Part shown: positions 27,301 to 36,580 of the stretch, piece after piece
Layout of the letters: the number at the start of each line of letters is the position of its first letter
Position numbering within the stretch: the first letter of the stretch is position 1
From: Rhodanobacter glycinis
GTDB taxonomy: Bacteria; Pseudomonadota; Gammaproteobacteria; Xanthomonadales; Rhodanobacteraceae
Direction: 5' to 3'
DNA: 64,000 bases
NCBI RefSeq assembly: GCF_900114325.1
Contig: NZ_FOSR01000003.1
Coordinates: 248,001-312,000, forward strand
The notes under the pieces: generated by a model
What the model was told of the DNA's origin: nothing
Databases searched by the model: none
What the model saw: the letters and a program-made list of their open reading frames with translations, nothing else
Translations under genes and position numbers: made by a program

Positions 27301-28247
27301 AATGGACCACGCTGTTCGGCGCGTGGAACGAAACCAGCCACGCCATGCAGCGCCTGCGCGACAACCCGCTCAGTGCCGATGCCGAGCTGGAGTGGCGCAT
27401 CGACGACGCCGATCCGGGCATCAGCCCGAAGCTCACCTTCGACCCGGCCGAGGACATCGCCGCGCCACTCATCGCCAAGGGCGAGCGGCCGCGCGTGGCG
27501 ATCCTGCGCGAGCAGGGCGTCAACGGTCAGGTGGAAATGGCGGCGGCGTTCACCCGCGCCGGTTTCGACGCGGTGGACGTGCACATGTCCGACCTCGCCA
27601 GCGGCCGGGTGAAGCTGGCCGATTTCCGTGGTATCGCGGCTTGCGGCGGCTTCTCCTACGGCGACGTGCTGGGCGCTGGACGCGGCTGGGCCACCTCGAT
27701 CCTCTACAACGACATGTTGTGCGCGCAGTTCACCGCGTTTTTCGCCGACGAGACGAAATTCGCGCTGGGCGTGTGCAACGGTTGCCAGATGCTCAGCCAG
27801 CTGAAGGACATCATTCCCGGCGCGCAGCACTGGCCGAAGTTCCTGCGCAATGCCTCGGAACAGTACGAGGCGCGCGTGGCCACGCTGGAAGTGCTCGATT
27901 CGCCCAGCCTGTTCTTCAAGGGCATGGCCGGTTCGCGCATTCCGGTAGCGGTGGCGCACGGCGAGGGACGGGTGAGTTTCCCGCATGCGTGCAGTCCGTC
28001 GAAATCGGGTGGCGCGGTGCGCTTCGTCGACAACCGCGGCAAGCCGACCGAGAACTTCCCGCTGAATCCGAACGGTTCGCCGGGTGGCCTGGCCGGCTTC
28101 ACCGCTGCGGATGGCCGCGTGACGATCCTGATGCCGCATCCGGAACGCGTGTTCCGCACCGTGCAGTTGAGCTGGCATCCGGAGTCCTGGGGCGAGGATT
28201 CGCCCTGGATGCGCATGTTCCGCAACGCGCGGGCGTGGTGCGGCTGA
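24387..28247 (+). CDS. purL: Phosphoribosylformylglycinamidine synthase
   Basis: This 1286-residue large-type PurL (E. coli about 1295) makes FGAM from FGAR, ATP and glutamine in purine synthesis. Visible parts: the FGAM-synthase linker ([12 protein letters not shown]), two AIRS-like ATP-binding halves ([23 protein letters not shown]) and a C-terminal class I glutaminase with nucleophile C1130 in GVCNGCQ and the [14 protein letters not shown] end. The [11 protein letters not shown] start matches the family. A family D repeat precedes it. A small membrane-protein gene overlaps its 3' end by 10 bp. Confidence 0.98.
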   Translation: MIALDGQNALSPFRLDRLNARLDALHRGACVQASWFVYFIDADAAPAGEARQRLLAVLEAKDAAPAPATLWVGPRLGTISPWSSKATDILHGAGFDVRRVERGIAWQVVGLPEAEDPAHAAVLAVLHDAMTQSVLTSLEQAQGLFLAGTPGDLVHVTLGSDARAALAKANAELGLALAEDEIDYLAKCYAELGRDPTDAELFMFAQANSEHCRHKVFNASWTLDGEEQDKSLFAMIKNTHQHAPAHTLSAYHDNAAVIAGSEGQRFFADADGVWRAHQEPIDFAIKVETHNHPTAIAPWPGAATGAGGEIRDEGATGCGAKPKAGLTGFSVSDLRIPGHPQPWEVERPLPPRMASAFEIMRDGPLGAAAFNNEFGRPCLGGYFRSFEMETGETGVRRGYDKPIMLAGGIANIRHDHVQKRMLEPGHAVIVLGGPAMLIGLGGGAASSVAGGASSAELDFASVQRDNAEMERRCQQVIDACWARGEHNPIVSIHDVGAGGLSNAIPELLNDAGVGGDIDLSKVPCDDPSLSPMQVWSNESQERYVLGIAQPDLAEFEAYCQRERCPYAVVGTATAERVLKLTDPRRGLTVIDLPMDVLFGKPPRMHRDATHIKPRVDLIPDLSGIGMDEALLRVLRLPTVGSKNFLITIGDRTVGGLNHRDPMVGPWQVPVADCAVTMTDFDGYAGEAMAMAERAPVALLSSADAARLAVGEAITNLAAASIADLSEVRLSANWMAAVNHPGEDAALFDAVKAVGMELCPALDISIPVGKDSLSMQTVWTDGETPQRTVSPVSLAITGFVRVDDVRRTLTPQLQLDRGDSDLWLVDLGAGRDRLGGSALAQVFNRKGGVPPDLDDAKRLKALFDLVQEANRAGLLLAYHDRSDGGAIVTLLEMAFAGHCGLEIHLDGWAEATLRALFNEELGSVLQVATANRETFEALLVKYSLAGMSHRIGRPKEKLGIKLFLGSEAVFKWQWTTLFGAWNETSHAMQRLRDNPLSADAELEWRIDDADPGISPKLTFDPAEDIAAPLIAKGERPRVAILREQGVNGQVEMAAAFTRAGFDAVDVHMSDLASGRVKLADFRGIAACGGFSYGDVLGAGRGWATSILYNDMLCAQFTAFFADETKFALGVCNGCQMLSQLKDIIPGAQHWPKFLRNASEQYEARVATLEVLDSPSLFFKGMAGSRIPVAVAHGEGRVSFPHACSPSKSGGAVRFVDNRGKPTENFPLNPNGSPGGLAGFTAADGRVTILMPHPERVFRTVQLSWHPESWGEDSPWMRMFRNARAWCG

Positions 28248-28987
28248 GCCGACCTTCGTTGCCACCGCGATGGTCGGCGTGGGCGCTGACCGTCGCCTGG
28301 CTGCTGTTGCTTGCACTGCTGCCATGGTGGCTGGGATTGCCGTTGCTGCTGGCGCTGGCCGCCGCCCTGCTGTCGCAGGTAGCGCGGCTGGCCGAATACA
28401 CCGGCATGCTGCGCCGGGCGCTGCACTGGGGCGTGCCGGGCTGGTTGCTGTCGGTGCTGCTGGCGCTGGGCGGTGGTCCCCGCGCATGGGTGTTGACCAT
28501 GTCGGCCGCGTTGGCCGGTTTTTCGCTGCTGGTGTTGCTGGACAACTGGCTGGATCGCGACCGGCCGCGCCAGCCGTCGCCGATGTCATCGGCCGAGTGG
28601 AGCGAGCTGGCGATGGCGCCGATCGGCCCGGCGGCGGCCATCATCGAATTGCAGCCGCCGATCTGGCTGGATGTGGGCGAGGGGGTTGCCGACCCTCGTG
28701 GCGGCACGCTGCACGTCAGCGGCCGCGTGTTGACGCTGGCCGACGCTCGTCGTGTCGACGGCGTCGAGCCACGCTGCTGTTTCAGCGCCGATGGTCGCTG
28801 GCTGGCCATGCCGTTGATGGCCGGACGCGGCACCGTGCTGCTGGACCGCCAGCGCAACAGGCTGCACCGCCTGCGTGGCTGGCAACTGTGCGGCTGGCAT
28901 GCTGGCCAGCCATGGCTGAATCGTGGCAAGGATGACGCCCCGCTTGGCCTGGCACACGTGCTGGGGCATGACGACCTCGAGCCTTGA
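28238..28987 (+). CDS. Hypothetical membrane protein
   Basis: This protein of about 249 residues is not recognised. It has a basic start, two hydrophobic segments (about residues 12-45 and 60-95) and a soluble C-terminal half of mixed strands ([34 protein letters not shown]). GTG 28238 overlaps the purL 3' end; GTG 28235 is equivalent. The frame stays open with normal codon use, and the hydrophobic profile is coherent, so it is probably real. It may be cotranscribed with purL. Family D repeat copy D2 follows. Confidence 0.65.
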   Translation: MRLSRPSLPPRWSAWALTVAWLLLLALLPWWLGLPLLLALAAALLSQVARLAEYTGMLRRALHWGVPGWLLSVLLALGGGPRAWVLTMSAALAGFSLLVLLDNWLDRDRPRQPSPMSSAEWSELAMAPIGPAAAIIELQPPIWLDVGEGVADPRGGTLHVSGRVLTLADARRVDGVEPRCCFSADGRWLAMPLMAGRGTVLLDRQRNRLHRLRGWQLCGWHAGQPWLNRGKDDAPLGLAHVLGHDDLEP

Positions 28988-29019
28988 TGTCTGGGTGCGG
29001 GAGGTGTTTGCCGAGTGCA

Positions 29020-29131
29020 TCCCTCTCCCACCGGCAGAGGGTGGCGGTAGCCGGGTGAGGGTACGGTCGAAGCGTGATGCTTCGCTTCGCCCGTACCCTC
29101 ACCCCAACCCCTCTCCCGACGGGAGAGGGGC
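29020..29131. repeat. Palindromic repeat family D, copy D2
   Basis: CCCTCTCCCACCGGCAGAGGG and CCCCTCTCCCGACGGGAGAGG lie at the two ends. Between them GTGAGGGTACGG pairs with CCGTACCCTCAC, and an inner AAGCGTGATGCTTCGCTT forms the tip. It sits between the membrane-protein gene and the glycosyltransferase gene, both on plus. Confidence 0.85.
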
Positions 29132-29206
29132 TTCCCGCCGCCATGCCGCAGGCGATTTTCTTGCCCCGGCATTCTCCGGCGCCGGCATCTACCGCATACT
29201 TGCGCA

Positions 29207-30094
29207 GTGAACAGCCCCGCTTCTTCCCCCGGATCGGTCAATTTGCCGCTCAGCGTCATCGTGGTGTCCGCCGACAGTGGCGAGACCCTGCGCGATTGTG
29301 TGCGCCACGTGCTGGCCTGCCAGGTACCGCTGGAGCTGATCCTGATCGACAACGCCTCGGCCGATGGCGTGCCGCAGGCAATCGCTCGCGCGCAGGAGCA
29401 CGAGCCGCGCCTGAAACTGCTCTACAACCGCGCCAACCTCGGCTTCGGGCCCGCGGTGAATCGTGCGGCCGCGCAGGCGCGTGGAGAGGTGCTGCTGGTG
29501 CTCAATCCCGATTGCATGCTCGATCAGGCCAGCCTTCAACGCCTGCTCGACGTGCTGGACGATGACCCGAAGACGGGGCTGGTCGGCGCGGTGGTCTGTG
29601 ATGCGCAAGGCGTGCCCGATCCGGCGTCGTATCGGCGCGATCCGCTGCTGCGTCGCGCGCTGGTCGATCTGTTGGGCACGTCTGGCGAGGGCGTCAATAT
29701 CAAGGGCGCGATACCGGACCGAGTAGTCGAGGCCGAAGCAGTCTCCGGTGCGCTGATGCTGATGCGGCGCACGTTGTTCGAGCGCATCGATGGTTTCGAC
29801 GAAGGCTACTTCCTGCATTGCGAAGACCTGGACCTGTGCCGCCGCGTGCGTGACACGGGACGGCGCGTGCTGCTGGCCGGCGACGTGCGCGTGCTGCATG
29901 GCAAGGGCAGTTCCAGCCGGCATCGACCAGTGTTCGTCAGCTGCTACAAGCATCGCGGCATGTGGCGCTGGTTTCGCAAATTCGATCCGGCTGCGCGCAA
30001 TCCGTTCGTCGCGGCGGCGGTATGGCTGGGCATCTGGACGCACTTCGCGCTGCAGATTCCCGGGCAAACGCTTAAGGCGAGGAGTGAGAAATGA
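29207..30094 (+). CDS. Glycosyltransferase family 2 (rhamnosyltransferase-like)
   Basis: This 295-residue GT-A fold protein has LSVIVVSADSG at the nucleotide-binding start, LILIDNASADG, NRANLGFGPAVNRA and the metal-binding LNPDC (a DxD variant). The acceptor-side motif is GFDEGYFLHCEDLDLCRR. Such enzymes add rhamnose or another deoxysugar to polysaccharides or lipids at the cytoplasmic face. It starts with GTG 29207. The C-terminal RSEK is encoded by repeat copy C2. No other surface-sugar genes are adjacent, so the acceptor is unknown. Confidence 0.9.
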   Translation: MNSPASSPGSVNLPLSVIVVSADSGETLRDCVRHVLACQVPLELILIDNASADGVPQAIARAQEHEPRLKLLYNRANLGFGPAVNRAAAQARGEVLLVLNPDCMLDQASLQRLLDVLDDDPKTGLVGAVVCDAQGVPDPASYRRDPLLRRALVDLLGTSGEGVNIKGAIPDRVVEAEAVSGALMLMRRTLFERIDGFDEGYFLHCEDLDLCRRVRDTGRRVLLAGDVRVLHGKGSSSRHRPVFVSCYKHRGMWRWFRKFDPAARNPFVAAAVWLGIWTHFALQIPGQTLKARSEK

Positions 30095-30179
30095 GGAGTG
30101 AGAAGTGAGAGAAAGCCAGAACCCCGCAGCGGGCGATGCCTTGCTCTCTCTCACTTCTCACTCCTCTTCACTCACTTCT
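30079..30179. repeat. Purine/pyrimidine palindrome family C, copy C2
   Basis: GAGGAGTGAGAAATGAGGAG with GTGAGAAGTGAGAGAA on one arm and TCTCTCTCACTTCTCACTCC on the other. It sits between the glycosyltransferase and EamA genes. The first 16 bp encode the R-S-E-K-stop end of the glycosyltransferase. Confidence 0.87.
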
Positions 30180-30190
30180 GTTCCTGCGCC

Positions 30191-31096
30191 ATGAGTACCT
30201 CGCGCCTCGCCACCCTCGCCACTCTCGGCCTGCTGCTGATGACCGCCGTGTGGGGTTCGACCTTCGTCATGATCAAGGATGTGATCGCGCGGATGCCGGT
30301 GGCGGATTTCCTCGCCGTGCGTTTCGCGGTGGCGGCGGTGGCGATGCTGGCATTGTTTCCCCGGCATGTCTGGCGGCTGGGGCGGGTCGGCATCATGCGC
30401 GGCCTGGTGCTCGGCGCGATCTACGGTGCGGGGCAACTGCTGCAGACCTGGGGCCTGGCGCTGATTTCACCCAGTGTCAGCGGATTCACCACCGGCATGT
30501 ACGTGGTGTTCACGCCGATCCTTGCCGCGCTGCTGTTCCGCCAGCACGTGCGGGCGCGGGTATGGGGCGCAACGCTGCTGGCCACGCTGGGGCTGGGGTT
30601 GCTGTCGCTGCACGGTTTCTCGGTCGGCGCAGGCGTGTGGCTGACCCTGGCTTCGGCGGTGATGTACGCGCTGCACATCGTGGTGCTTGGCCGCTGGGCA
30701 CGTTCGGACGACGCGTTTGGTTTGTCGGCCATGCAGATGGTGGCGATCGCGCTGGTCTGCGGATTGGCCACGGTGTCGCATGGTGGTCCGATGCTGCCGC
30801 CGGATTCCGCTGCGTGGCTTGCCGTGTTGTACATGGCGCTGATCGCCGGTGCCGGCGCGATGCTGTTGCAGACCTGGGCCCAGTCGCATCTGCCGGCCAC
30901 GCGTGCGGCGATCGTGATGACTACCGAACCGGTCTTCGCCGCCGCGTTCGCGGTGGCCTTCGGCACGGATGTACTCGGTTGGCGGATGCTGGTGGGCGGT
31001 GGCCTGGTGCTGGCGGCGATGTACCTGGTGGAGCTGGCGCCGCGTCGCAAGACGGTGACGGCACTACCGGCCGAGGCAGTGCATCACGAGGTGTGA
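30191..31096 (+). CDS. EamA/DMT family transporter
   Basis: This 301-residue protein has ten predicted membrane helices in two EamA repeats. The family-typical LLLMTAVWGSTFVMIKD stands near the N-terminus and FTPILAALLF closes the first repeat. It is probably an inner-membrane exporter of metabolites or amino acids; the substrate cannot be assigned. ATG 30191 begins MSTSRLATLAT; the upstream in-frame sequence is repeat C2, not coding. Its 3' end overlaps the convergent DUF2127 gene by 13 bp. Confidence 0.92.
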   Translation: MSTSRLATLATLGLLLMTAVWGSTFVMIKDVIARMPVADFLAVRFAVAAVAMLALFPRHVWRLGRVGIMRGLVLGAIYGAGQLLQTWGLALISPSVSGFTTGMYVVFTPILAALLFRQHVRARVWGATLLATLGLGLLSLHGFSVGAGVWLTLASAVMYALHIVVLGRWARSDDAFGLSAMQMVAIALVCGLATVSHGGPMLPPDSAAWLAVLYMALIAGAGAMLLQTWAQSHLPATRAAIVMTTEPVFAAAFAVAFGTDVLGWRMLVGGGLVLAAMYLVELAPRRKTVTALPAEAVHHEV

Positions 31097-31620
31097 CCGG
31101 CGGCTTTGCGCCGGGTGGCCCGGGTCTGCATGGCCACGCGCACCAGGTACACCACGATCGCCACGTTGCCGACCAGTGCGGCCAGCTTGAGCCAGCCGAA
31201 GCGGTGCAGGGTTTCGTACAGTTCCAGCGGAATCAGCGAGGCGGTGGCGATCACGGTGAACCATTCCGCCCAGTACTTGCCCATCAGCAGGCCGACGCCT
31301 TCGATGCCGAACAGCACGGCATAGCCCAGTGTCACCAGGCCCACCGCCACGAATTTGCTCGGTCCGAAATCCACCAGCGTCGACACCAGCTTCCAGCGCA
31401 GGCCACTGCTGTCGGTCAGCGGCAGGTGTTCCAGCCAGTGCACCATGTGCTCGAAGTTTTCCGCATGATCGAGATGGAATGCCGCCGCGGCCACCAACAG
31501 CAGGCAGAGCGTCTTGACGATCTCGTAGAAGGCGATGACACGCAGGCCGGCACGGTGCGGCGAGGCGGGTGCCGTCTGCGCGGTGGAGCGGGCAGCGGCA
31601 GTGGTTTCGAACTCGGACAT
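31084..31620 (-). CDS. DUF2127 family membrane protein
   Basis: This 178-residue protein has four predicted membrane helices. The sequence GLRVIAFYEIVKTLCLLLVAA at the start (split here by helix 1) and GLLMGKYWAEWFTVI are typical of DUF2127. Function unknown. ATG 31620 (MSEFET) is chosen because upstream in-frame sequence is Ala/Pro-rich and outside the family. Its stop overlaps the 3' end of the convergent EamA gene. Confidence 0.85.
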   Translation of the reverse strand: MSEFETTAAARSTAQTAPASPHRAGLRVIAFYEIVKTLCLLLVAAAAFHLDHAENFEHMVHWLEHLPLTDSSGLRWKLVSTLVDFGPSKFVAVGLVTLGYAVLFGIEGVGLLMGKYWAEWFTVIATASLIPLELYETLHRFGWLKLAALVGNVAIVVYLVRVAMQTRATRRKAAGHTS

Positions 31621-31723
31621 GCGGAATCGGAGTGACGTGGATCGGAGTTTCCATTGTCCGCGCTGGTGGATGAATGGCCAGTGCGCAATGGCAGGGGCGG
31701 GTGTCGGAGCGGAACGGCCCGGC

Positions 31724-31755
31724 AAAAAGGCCACGCCGAGCGTGTCGGCGTGGCC
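31724..31755 (-). terminator. Intrinsic terminator of cstA-ybdD
   Basis: A perfect 11-bp stem (31729-31739 with 31745-31755, 5-nt loop) is followed on the minus strand by TTTTT (31728-31724). It lies about 20 bp after the YbdD-type stop codon, so it should end the cstA transcript before the DUF2127 gene. Confidence 0.85.
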
Positions 31756-31774
31756 TCGGGTCCAGGCGGGTTCT

Positions 31775-31969
31775 TCAGCAGCAGCGGCCGCCGCCACCCT
31801 TGTAGCGGGCTTCCTGCCGCTCGCGGAAGAATTCCTCGTAGGTGGGCACCTTGCGCTCGGGATGGTGCTCGCGCAGGTGCTTCACGTACACCTCGTAGTC
31901 GGGTACGCCGCAGCACAGGCGGGCGGTTTGCACCGCCCACTTGCGGACGGACTGGAAGCTCGCATTCAT
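31775..31969 (-). CDS. YbdD/YjiX family small protein
   Basis: This 64-residue protein has the family pattern VRKWAVQTARLCCGVPDYEVYVKHLREHHPE (two pieces) and PTYEEFFRERQEARYKGG near the end, closing GGGGRCC. Members almost always lie directly downstream of CstA-type pyruvate/peptide transporters, as here (10-bp gap), and are probably needed for, or part of, the transport system. Length is normal. A strong intrinsic terminator follows. Confidence 0.93.
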   Translation of the reverse strand: MNASFQSVRKWAVQTARLCCGVPDYEVYVKHLREHHPERKVPTYEEFFRERQEARYKGGGGRCC

Positions 31970-31979
31970 CGCGTCATCC

Positions 31980-34070
31980 TCAGTGGCTCACGCCCATGGT
32001 ACTCGCCACGCTGTCCAGTGCCACGTACGGTTCTTCGTGCGCGGTTGGGTGGCTGGTCTTCCACGCCTTCACCAGCGCGCGCAGGCAGAACAGCACCATC
32101 ACCACGATCAGCGCCATGAACAGGCCGGTCAGCGCCATGTCCACGTAGTTGTTGGTGACGATCTGCTGCATCGCGGCCTGGGTCTTGGCCGGAGCCAGCA
32201 ACTGGCCGTTCTGCATCGCGGCGGAGTACTTGTTGGCGGCGGCGGTGAAGCTGATCGGGCCGCTGAGCTTCTCCCAGCCTGCGGTGAGCGTGCAGATGAT
32301 CAGCCAGATCGCCGGGATGCCCGGCACCCACATGAAGCGCTCGCGCTTGAGTTTCACCACCACCACGGTGGCCAGCATCAGCGCGATCGCGGCCAGCATC
32401 TGGTTGGCGATGCCGAACAGCGGCCACAAGGTGTTGATGCCACCCAGCGGATCGACCGCGCCCTGGTACAGGAAGTAGCCCCACAGCGCCACGCAGATCG
32501 CGGTGGCGAGCAGGTTGCCGGCCAGCGAGCTGGTTTCCTGCAGCGGCTTGTGCACCAGGCCGGCGATTTCCTGGATCATGAAGCGGCCCACGCGCGTGCC
32601 GGCATCCACCGTGGTGAGGATGAACAGCGCTTCGAACAGGATCGCGTAGTGGTACCAGAACGCCATCATGCCCTCGCCGGGAATGATGTTGTGCAACAGC
32701 TGGGCCATGCCCACCGCCAGTGTCGGTGCGCCACCGGCGCGCGACAGGATGCTGTGCTCGCCCACGTCCCTGGCGGTCTGCAACAACTGGTCAGGCGTCA
32801 CCACGAAGCCCCACTGGCTGATCACGGTGGCGGCGTGATCCACGGTGGTACCGATGATCGCGCTGGGCGAATTCATCGCGAAGTACACGCCCGGATGCAG
32901 TGAGGCGGCGGCCACCAGGGCCATGATCGCCACGAAGGCTTCCATCAGCATGCCGCCGTAACCGACCAGGCGTGCCTGGCCTTCATTGGCCAGCAGCTTG
33001 GGCGTGGTGCCGGAGGCGATGATCGAGTGCCAGCCCGACACCGCGCCGCAGGCGATGGTGATGAACAGGAACGGGAACAGGTTGCCCTTGAACACCGGGC
33101 CGCTGCCGTCGATGAACTGGGTCACCGCCGGCAGCTGCAGCATCGGCGCGGCCAGGAAGATCGCCAGCGCCAGCAGCGCGATGGTGCCGATCTTCAGGAA
33201 GGTGGAAAGATAGTCACGCGGCGCCAGCAGCAACCACACCGGCAGTACCGAGGCAATGAAGCCGTAGCCGATCAGCCACCAGGCCAGGCTTTTCGCGTCC
33301 ATGTCGAAGATCGGCGCCAGCGTGGCCGAGTCGGCGATGTACTTGCCGCCCCAGATCGACAGCAGCAACAGCACCAGGCCGACGATCGACACTTCGAGAA
33401 TGCGGCCCGGCCGCACCCAGCGCAGGTAGGCACCCATCAGGAACGCGATCGGAATGGTCGCAGCTACCGTGAAGGTGCCCCACGGGCTGTGCGTGAGCGC
33501 CTTGACCACCACCAGCGCCAGCACCGCCAGCACGATCATCATCAGCACCAGCACGCCGATCATCGCCACGATGCCGGGGGCTGGCCCCAGTTCCTCGCGC
33601 AGCATGTGGCCCAGCGAGCGGCCGTCGCGACGCAGCGACAGGCCGAGGATCATGAAGTCCTGCACCGCACCGGCAAACACCACGCCGAACAGGATCCACA
33701 GCGTGCCGGGCAGGTAGCCCATCTGCGCCGCCAGCACCGGGCCGACCAGCGGGCCAGCGCCGGCGATGGCGGCGAAGTGGTGGCCGAACACCACCCACTT
33801 GTCGGTGGGCACGTAATCCAGGCCATCGTTGCGCAGCACCGAGGGCGGTGCGCGGGTGGGGTCCATCCTCAACACGGAATATTCGACGAACTTGCCGTAG
33901 AAGCGGTAGCCGATCACGAACACCGCGATGGCGGCGGCGACCAGCCAGATCGCATTGATCGGCTCGCCGCGACGCAGCGCGACCACGCCGAGGCAGAACG
34001 CACCGACGATGGCGATGGCAGCCCAGAGGATCTTTCCCGCCGGACTGGTTTTGACTGTTGCACTGTGCAT
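31980..34070 (-). CDS. cstA: Carbon starvation protein A (CstA-type transporter)
   Basis: This 696-residue inner-membrane protein has about 16-18 helices. CstA hallmarks are seen: YRFYGKFVEYSVLR near the N-terminus, DKWVVFGHHFAAIAGAGPLVGPVLAAQ (in parts), GYLPGTLWILFGVVFAGAVQDF, and GWHSIIASGTTPK in the middle. Family members import pyruvate or peptides when carbon is scarce. ATG 34070 (MHSATVKTS) is used, since the longer upstream frame lacks family sequence. It is followed by the YbdD partner and is divergent from the DUF4197 gene. Confidence 0.96.
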   Translation of the reverse strand: MHSATVKTSPAGKILWAAIAIVGAFCLGVVALRRGEPINAIWLVAAAIAVFVIGYRFYGKFVEYSVLRMDPTRAPPSVLRNDGLDYVPTDKWVVFGHHFAAIAGAGPLVGPVLAAQMGYLPGTLWILFGVVFAGAVQDFMILGLSLRRDGRSLGHMLREELGPAPGIVAMIGVLVLMMIVLAVLALVVVKALTHSPWGTFTVAATIPIAFLMGAYLRWVRPGRILEVSIVGLVLLLLSIWGGKYIADSATLAPIFDMDAKSLAWWLIGYGFIASVLPVWLLLAPRDYLSTFLKIGTIALLALAIFLAAPMLQLPAVTQFIDGSGPVFKGNLFPFLFITIACGAVSGWHSIIASGTTPKLLANEGQARLVGYGGMLMEAFVAIMALVAAASLHPGVYFAMNSPSAIIGTTVDHAATVISQWGFVVTPDQLLQTARDVGEHSILSRAGGAPTLAVGMAQLLHNIIPGEGMMAFWYHYAILFEALFILTTVDAGTRVGRFMIQEIAGLVHKPLQETSSLAGNLLATAICVALWGYFLYQGAVDPLGGINTLWPLFGIANQMLAAIALMLATVVVVKLKRERFMWVPGIPAIWLIICTLTAGWEKLSGPISFTAAANKYSAAMQNGQLLAPAKTQAAMQQIVTNNYVDMALTGLFMALIVVMVLFCLRALVKAWKTSHPTAHEEPYVALDSVASTMGVSH

Positions 34071-34234
34071 GAGGGATCTCCCCGGGAACTCCCCGCAAGA
34101 GTCCCCCTCCGCGTGGCAGGGGGTCAATGGCAAGAGCGTTAGCCATTGGTCGAATGCCGGTGGCGCCGAAATGGTGCCGGCAGGGCGGATCACGGCATAC
34201 ACTGGGCCCACCTTGACCTGCAGGAGCCCGCGTC

Positions 34235-35038
34235 ATGCGCATCCGTCCGCGTCACCTTCCGTGCCTGATTCTGCTCGCTGCCGTCACCTTGCCGGTGGCT
34301 GCCTCGGGCACCCAGTTCAAGGACCTGCTCAACAAGGCCAAACAGGCGACTCATCTCTCCGACAATTCGCAGGCTGGAGCCAACCTGCCCACCAGCGACA
34401 TCGCCGCCGGTCTCAAGGAGGCCTTGGCGAAAGGCACCACCAACGCGATCAACAGCCTGGGTCGCAACAACGGTTTCTGGAACAATCCGAAAGTGCGTAT
34501 TCCGCTGCCCGGCAAGCTGGAGCAAGTCGCCAGCCTGGCGCGCAAGATGGGCATGGGTGCCAAGGTGGATGCGTTCGAGTTGAGCCTCAATCGCGCCGCG
34601 GAAAAAGCCGTGCCGCAAGTGGCGGACATCTTCGGCGATGCGATTCGCAAGATGACCTTGAGCGATGCGCGCGGAATTCTCGGTGGCGGCGATCACGCGG
34701 CCACCGACTACTTCCGCCGCGTGGCCGGTCCGGCGCTCACGGCACGCATCAGGCCGATCGTGGACAAGGCCACCAACAGCGTCGGCGCCACCGAAAAGTA
34801 CAAGGCGCTCACCGCCAGCACCGGTGGTGTCGGTGGCGGCGCACTGGGCGGGATGCTCGGTGCGTTGGGTGGACATCACGGAAGCAAGAGCAGCAGTCCG
34901 CTGGACCTGAATGACTACGTGACCGAAAAGACCATCGATGGCCTGTTCACCACCATCGGCGAGCAGGAAAAATCCATTCGCGACAATCCCGCCGCCCGCA
35001 GCACCGACCTGTTGAAGAAGGTGTTCGGCGGCGGCTGA
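34235..35038 (+). CDS. DUF4197 family exported protein
   Basis: This 267-residue protein has a signal peptide (about 1-24). A mostly helical DUF4197 domain follows: DIAAGLKEALAKGTTNAI, the NPKVRIPLPG block, ALNRAAEKAVP-like helix, DARGILGGGDHAATDYFR and DYVTEKTIDGLFTTIGEQEK. Function is unknown; it is periplasmic by signal. A glycine-rich segment (GGVGGGALGGMLGALGG) lies around residue 205. Repeat copy B1 lies downstream, before def. Confidence 0.9.
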   Translation: MRIRPRHLPCLILLAAVTLPVAASGTQFKDLLNKAKQATHLSDNSQAGANLPTSDIAAGLKEALAKGTTNAINSLGRNNGFWNNPKVRIPLPGKLEQVASLARKMGMGAKVDAFELSLNRAAEKAVPQVADIFGDAIRKMTLSDARGILGGGDHAATDYFRRVAGPALTARIRPIVDKATNSVGATEKYKALTASTGGVGGGALGGMLGALGGHHGSKSSSPLDLNDYVTEKTIDGLFTTIGEQEKSIRDNPAARSTDLLKKVFGGG

Positions 35039-35068
35039 ACGGATCGCGACGTCACATAGCGATCTGTG

Positions 35069-35151
35069 CAGGAGCCCGCTCGCGGGCGATGTTTTTGTTT
35101 TCCGCTTACGGGAGCGCCAGAGCAAGAGCATCGCCCGCGAGCGGGCTCCTA
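35069..35151. repeat. Palindromic repeat family B, copy B1
   Basis: CAGGAGCCCGCTCGCGGGCG and its complement at 35130-35151 flank a 38-nt loop ending AGAGCAAGAG. It lies between the DUF4197 gene and def. The loop is the near-exact reverse complement of the loop of B2 at 53806. Confidence 0.9.
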
Positions 35152-35257
35152 CGGGTTCCTGCACCTGTACGGCCGGGCGTTCACGGATCAGTACGCCGGC
35201 ATGACGCCGTTCCGGCTAAAGTCAACGAAGTCCCCACCCGCGCACGACGAGGTTCCG

Positions 35258-35794
35258 ATGATTCGCGAGATCCTGAAAATGGGTGACCCGCGCCTGCTGC
35301 GCGTGGCGCCACCGGTACCCGATGCGATGATCGGCAGCGCCGACCTGGACGCGTTGATCGCCGACATGTTCGACACCATGCACGCCGCCGATGGCGTGGG
35401 GCTGGCCGCGCCGCAGATCGGCGTGGACCTGCAGCTGGTGATCTTCGGTTTCGAGCATTCCGAGCGCTATCCCGATGCACCGGAAGTGCCACAGACGATC
35501 CTGCTCAATCCCGCCATCACCCCGCTTTCGCAGGACATGGAAGAAGGTTGGGAAGGCTGTCTTTCGGTGCCCGGGCTGCGCGGTGCGGTGAGTCGCTACA
35601 CCTTGATCCGCTACCAGGGCCTCGATCCGAAAGGCGCGAAGATCGATCGCACCGCCGAAGGCTTCCATGCCCGCGTGGTGCAGCATGAATGCGACCACCT
35701 GATCGGTCGGTTGTATCCGTCGCGCATCACCGATTTCGCGAAGTTCGGTTTTACCGACGTGTTGTTTCCGGGACAGTTGCCGGCGGACGACTGA
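35258..35794 (+). CDS. def: Peptide deformylase
   Basis: This 178-residue metalloenzyme removes the N-formyl group from new proteins. All three motifs are present: [10 protein letters not shown] (46-55), EGCLS (99-103, metal ligand C101) and HECDH (143-147, ligands H143 and H147). ATG 35258 has GAGG upstream. It is not next to fmt, so it is probably a second def copy of the genome, though only the window is seen. The 122-residue unknown follows after 107 bp on the same strand. Confidence 0.96.
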   Translation: MIREILKMGDPRLLRVAPPVPDAMIGSADLDALIADMFDTMHAADGVGLAAPQIGVDLQLVIFGFEHSERYPDAPEVPQTILLNPAITPLSQDMEEGWEGCLSVPGLRGAVSRYTLIRYQGLDPKGAKIDRTAEGFHARVVQHECDHLIGRLYPSRITDFAKFGFTDVLFPGQLPADD

Positions 35795-35901
35795 ATGGTG
35801 CGCCGGAGTCGGGCCCATCCGGTGGGAGCCGAGCTTGCCGGCTGGTTCGCATGGCGCCAGTTCCCCGGCTTTCGAGATTCTGATACGGAGTCGCATCGAA
35901 C

Positions 35902-36270
35902 ATGAGCCGTTTTGACAAACCCGTGGTAGGCAGCAGCGTCGACTGGAGCGACCCCCAGTTGCAATCGCTGCTCAGCAAGACCGAAGGCTGGAGCCTGGAC
36001 AATCGCGGCGTGTTTTCACCGGTGGCGTGCGAGCTGCACGTGGGCTGGGGCGCCGGCACGGGCCGACCCGCCACGCTGGTGTTCGAGCGCGGCAAGGTGA
36101 TGGTGATCGAGGCTGATTTCGTCATTCCCCGCGACGAGCATGTACGCGTCGACCAGGTGAAGGCCGGCGTGCCTCGCTCGACCTGGGGCGTGGTGGTGGA
36201 CCGGCGCACGGGACATCGTGCCGACGACCATGCCAAGGGCATCGAGGTGTACTGGGTGCACGCGCGCTGA
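35902..36270 (+). CDS. Hypothetical protein, 122 residues
   Basis: I do not recognise this family. The protein is soluble, acidic to neutral and has no signal peptide. Strand-rich sequence (ATLVFERGKVMVIEADFVIPRD in two strands, TWGVVVDRRTGHRADD) suggests a small beta domain. GGAG lies upstream of ATG 35902. Codon use matches its neighbours. It might share a transcript with def. Confidence 0.65.
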   Translation: MSRFDKPVVGSSVDWSDPQLQSLLSKTEGWSLDNRGVFSPVACELHVGWGAGTGRPATLVFERGKVMVIEADFVIPRDEHVRVDQVKAGVPRSTWGVVVDRRTGHRADDHAKGIEVYWVHAR

Positions 36271-36580
36271 GGCCATCGGGCCGCTTGGTGGTAGTCGGAC
36301 CTGGTCGTGACGTGGACCACATGTCGCGTGTACCGCGTTTCGGCGGTGCGGCCGGACAGGCGGGTATTCGCGCTGGAACGATCGGCTGATCGCATGCCCG
36401 GGTGTCGTCGATTTCAGCAGACGCCAGTTCCCTGCCGGGAGTCGCCGGCCGACTCACTGAACGCAGGCGAAGATTTCGGGCAAGGCAGCCAAGTATTTCG
36501 GGTTTTCGGGCATATGCAACGCGCATTGGACCGCTGCACGGCGTAGTCTGCAGGGACTGGCATGAACGAAGGTCTCCGCA
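36271..36580 (+). other. Gene-free 310-bp gap
   Basis: No supported gene, RNA or strong hairpin was seen. The promoter of the 83-residue gene should lie near its right end. Confidence 0.4.

Noticed and set aside
24120-28589. A reverse-strand open frame of nearly 1500 codons opposite purL
   Set aside because: It mirrors the purL codons in a GC-rich genome; its His/Arg/Ala-rich product has no motif. purL is certain on the plus strand.
36307-36546. A plus-strand frame of about 80 codons upstream of the 83-residue gene
   Set aside because: It has no ribosome site, a composition unlike real proteins here, and another frame is equally open.
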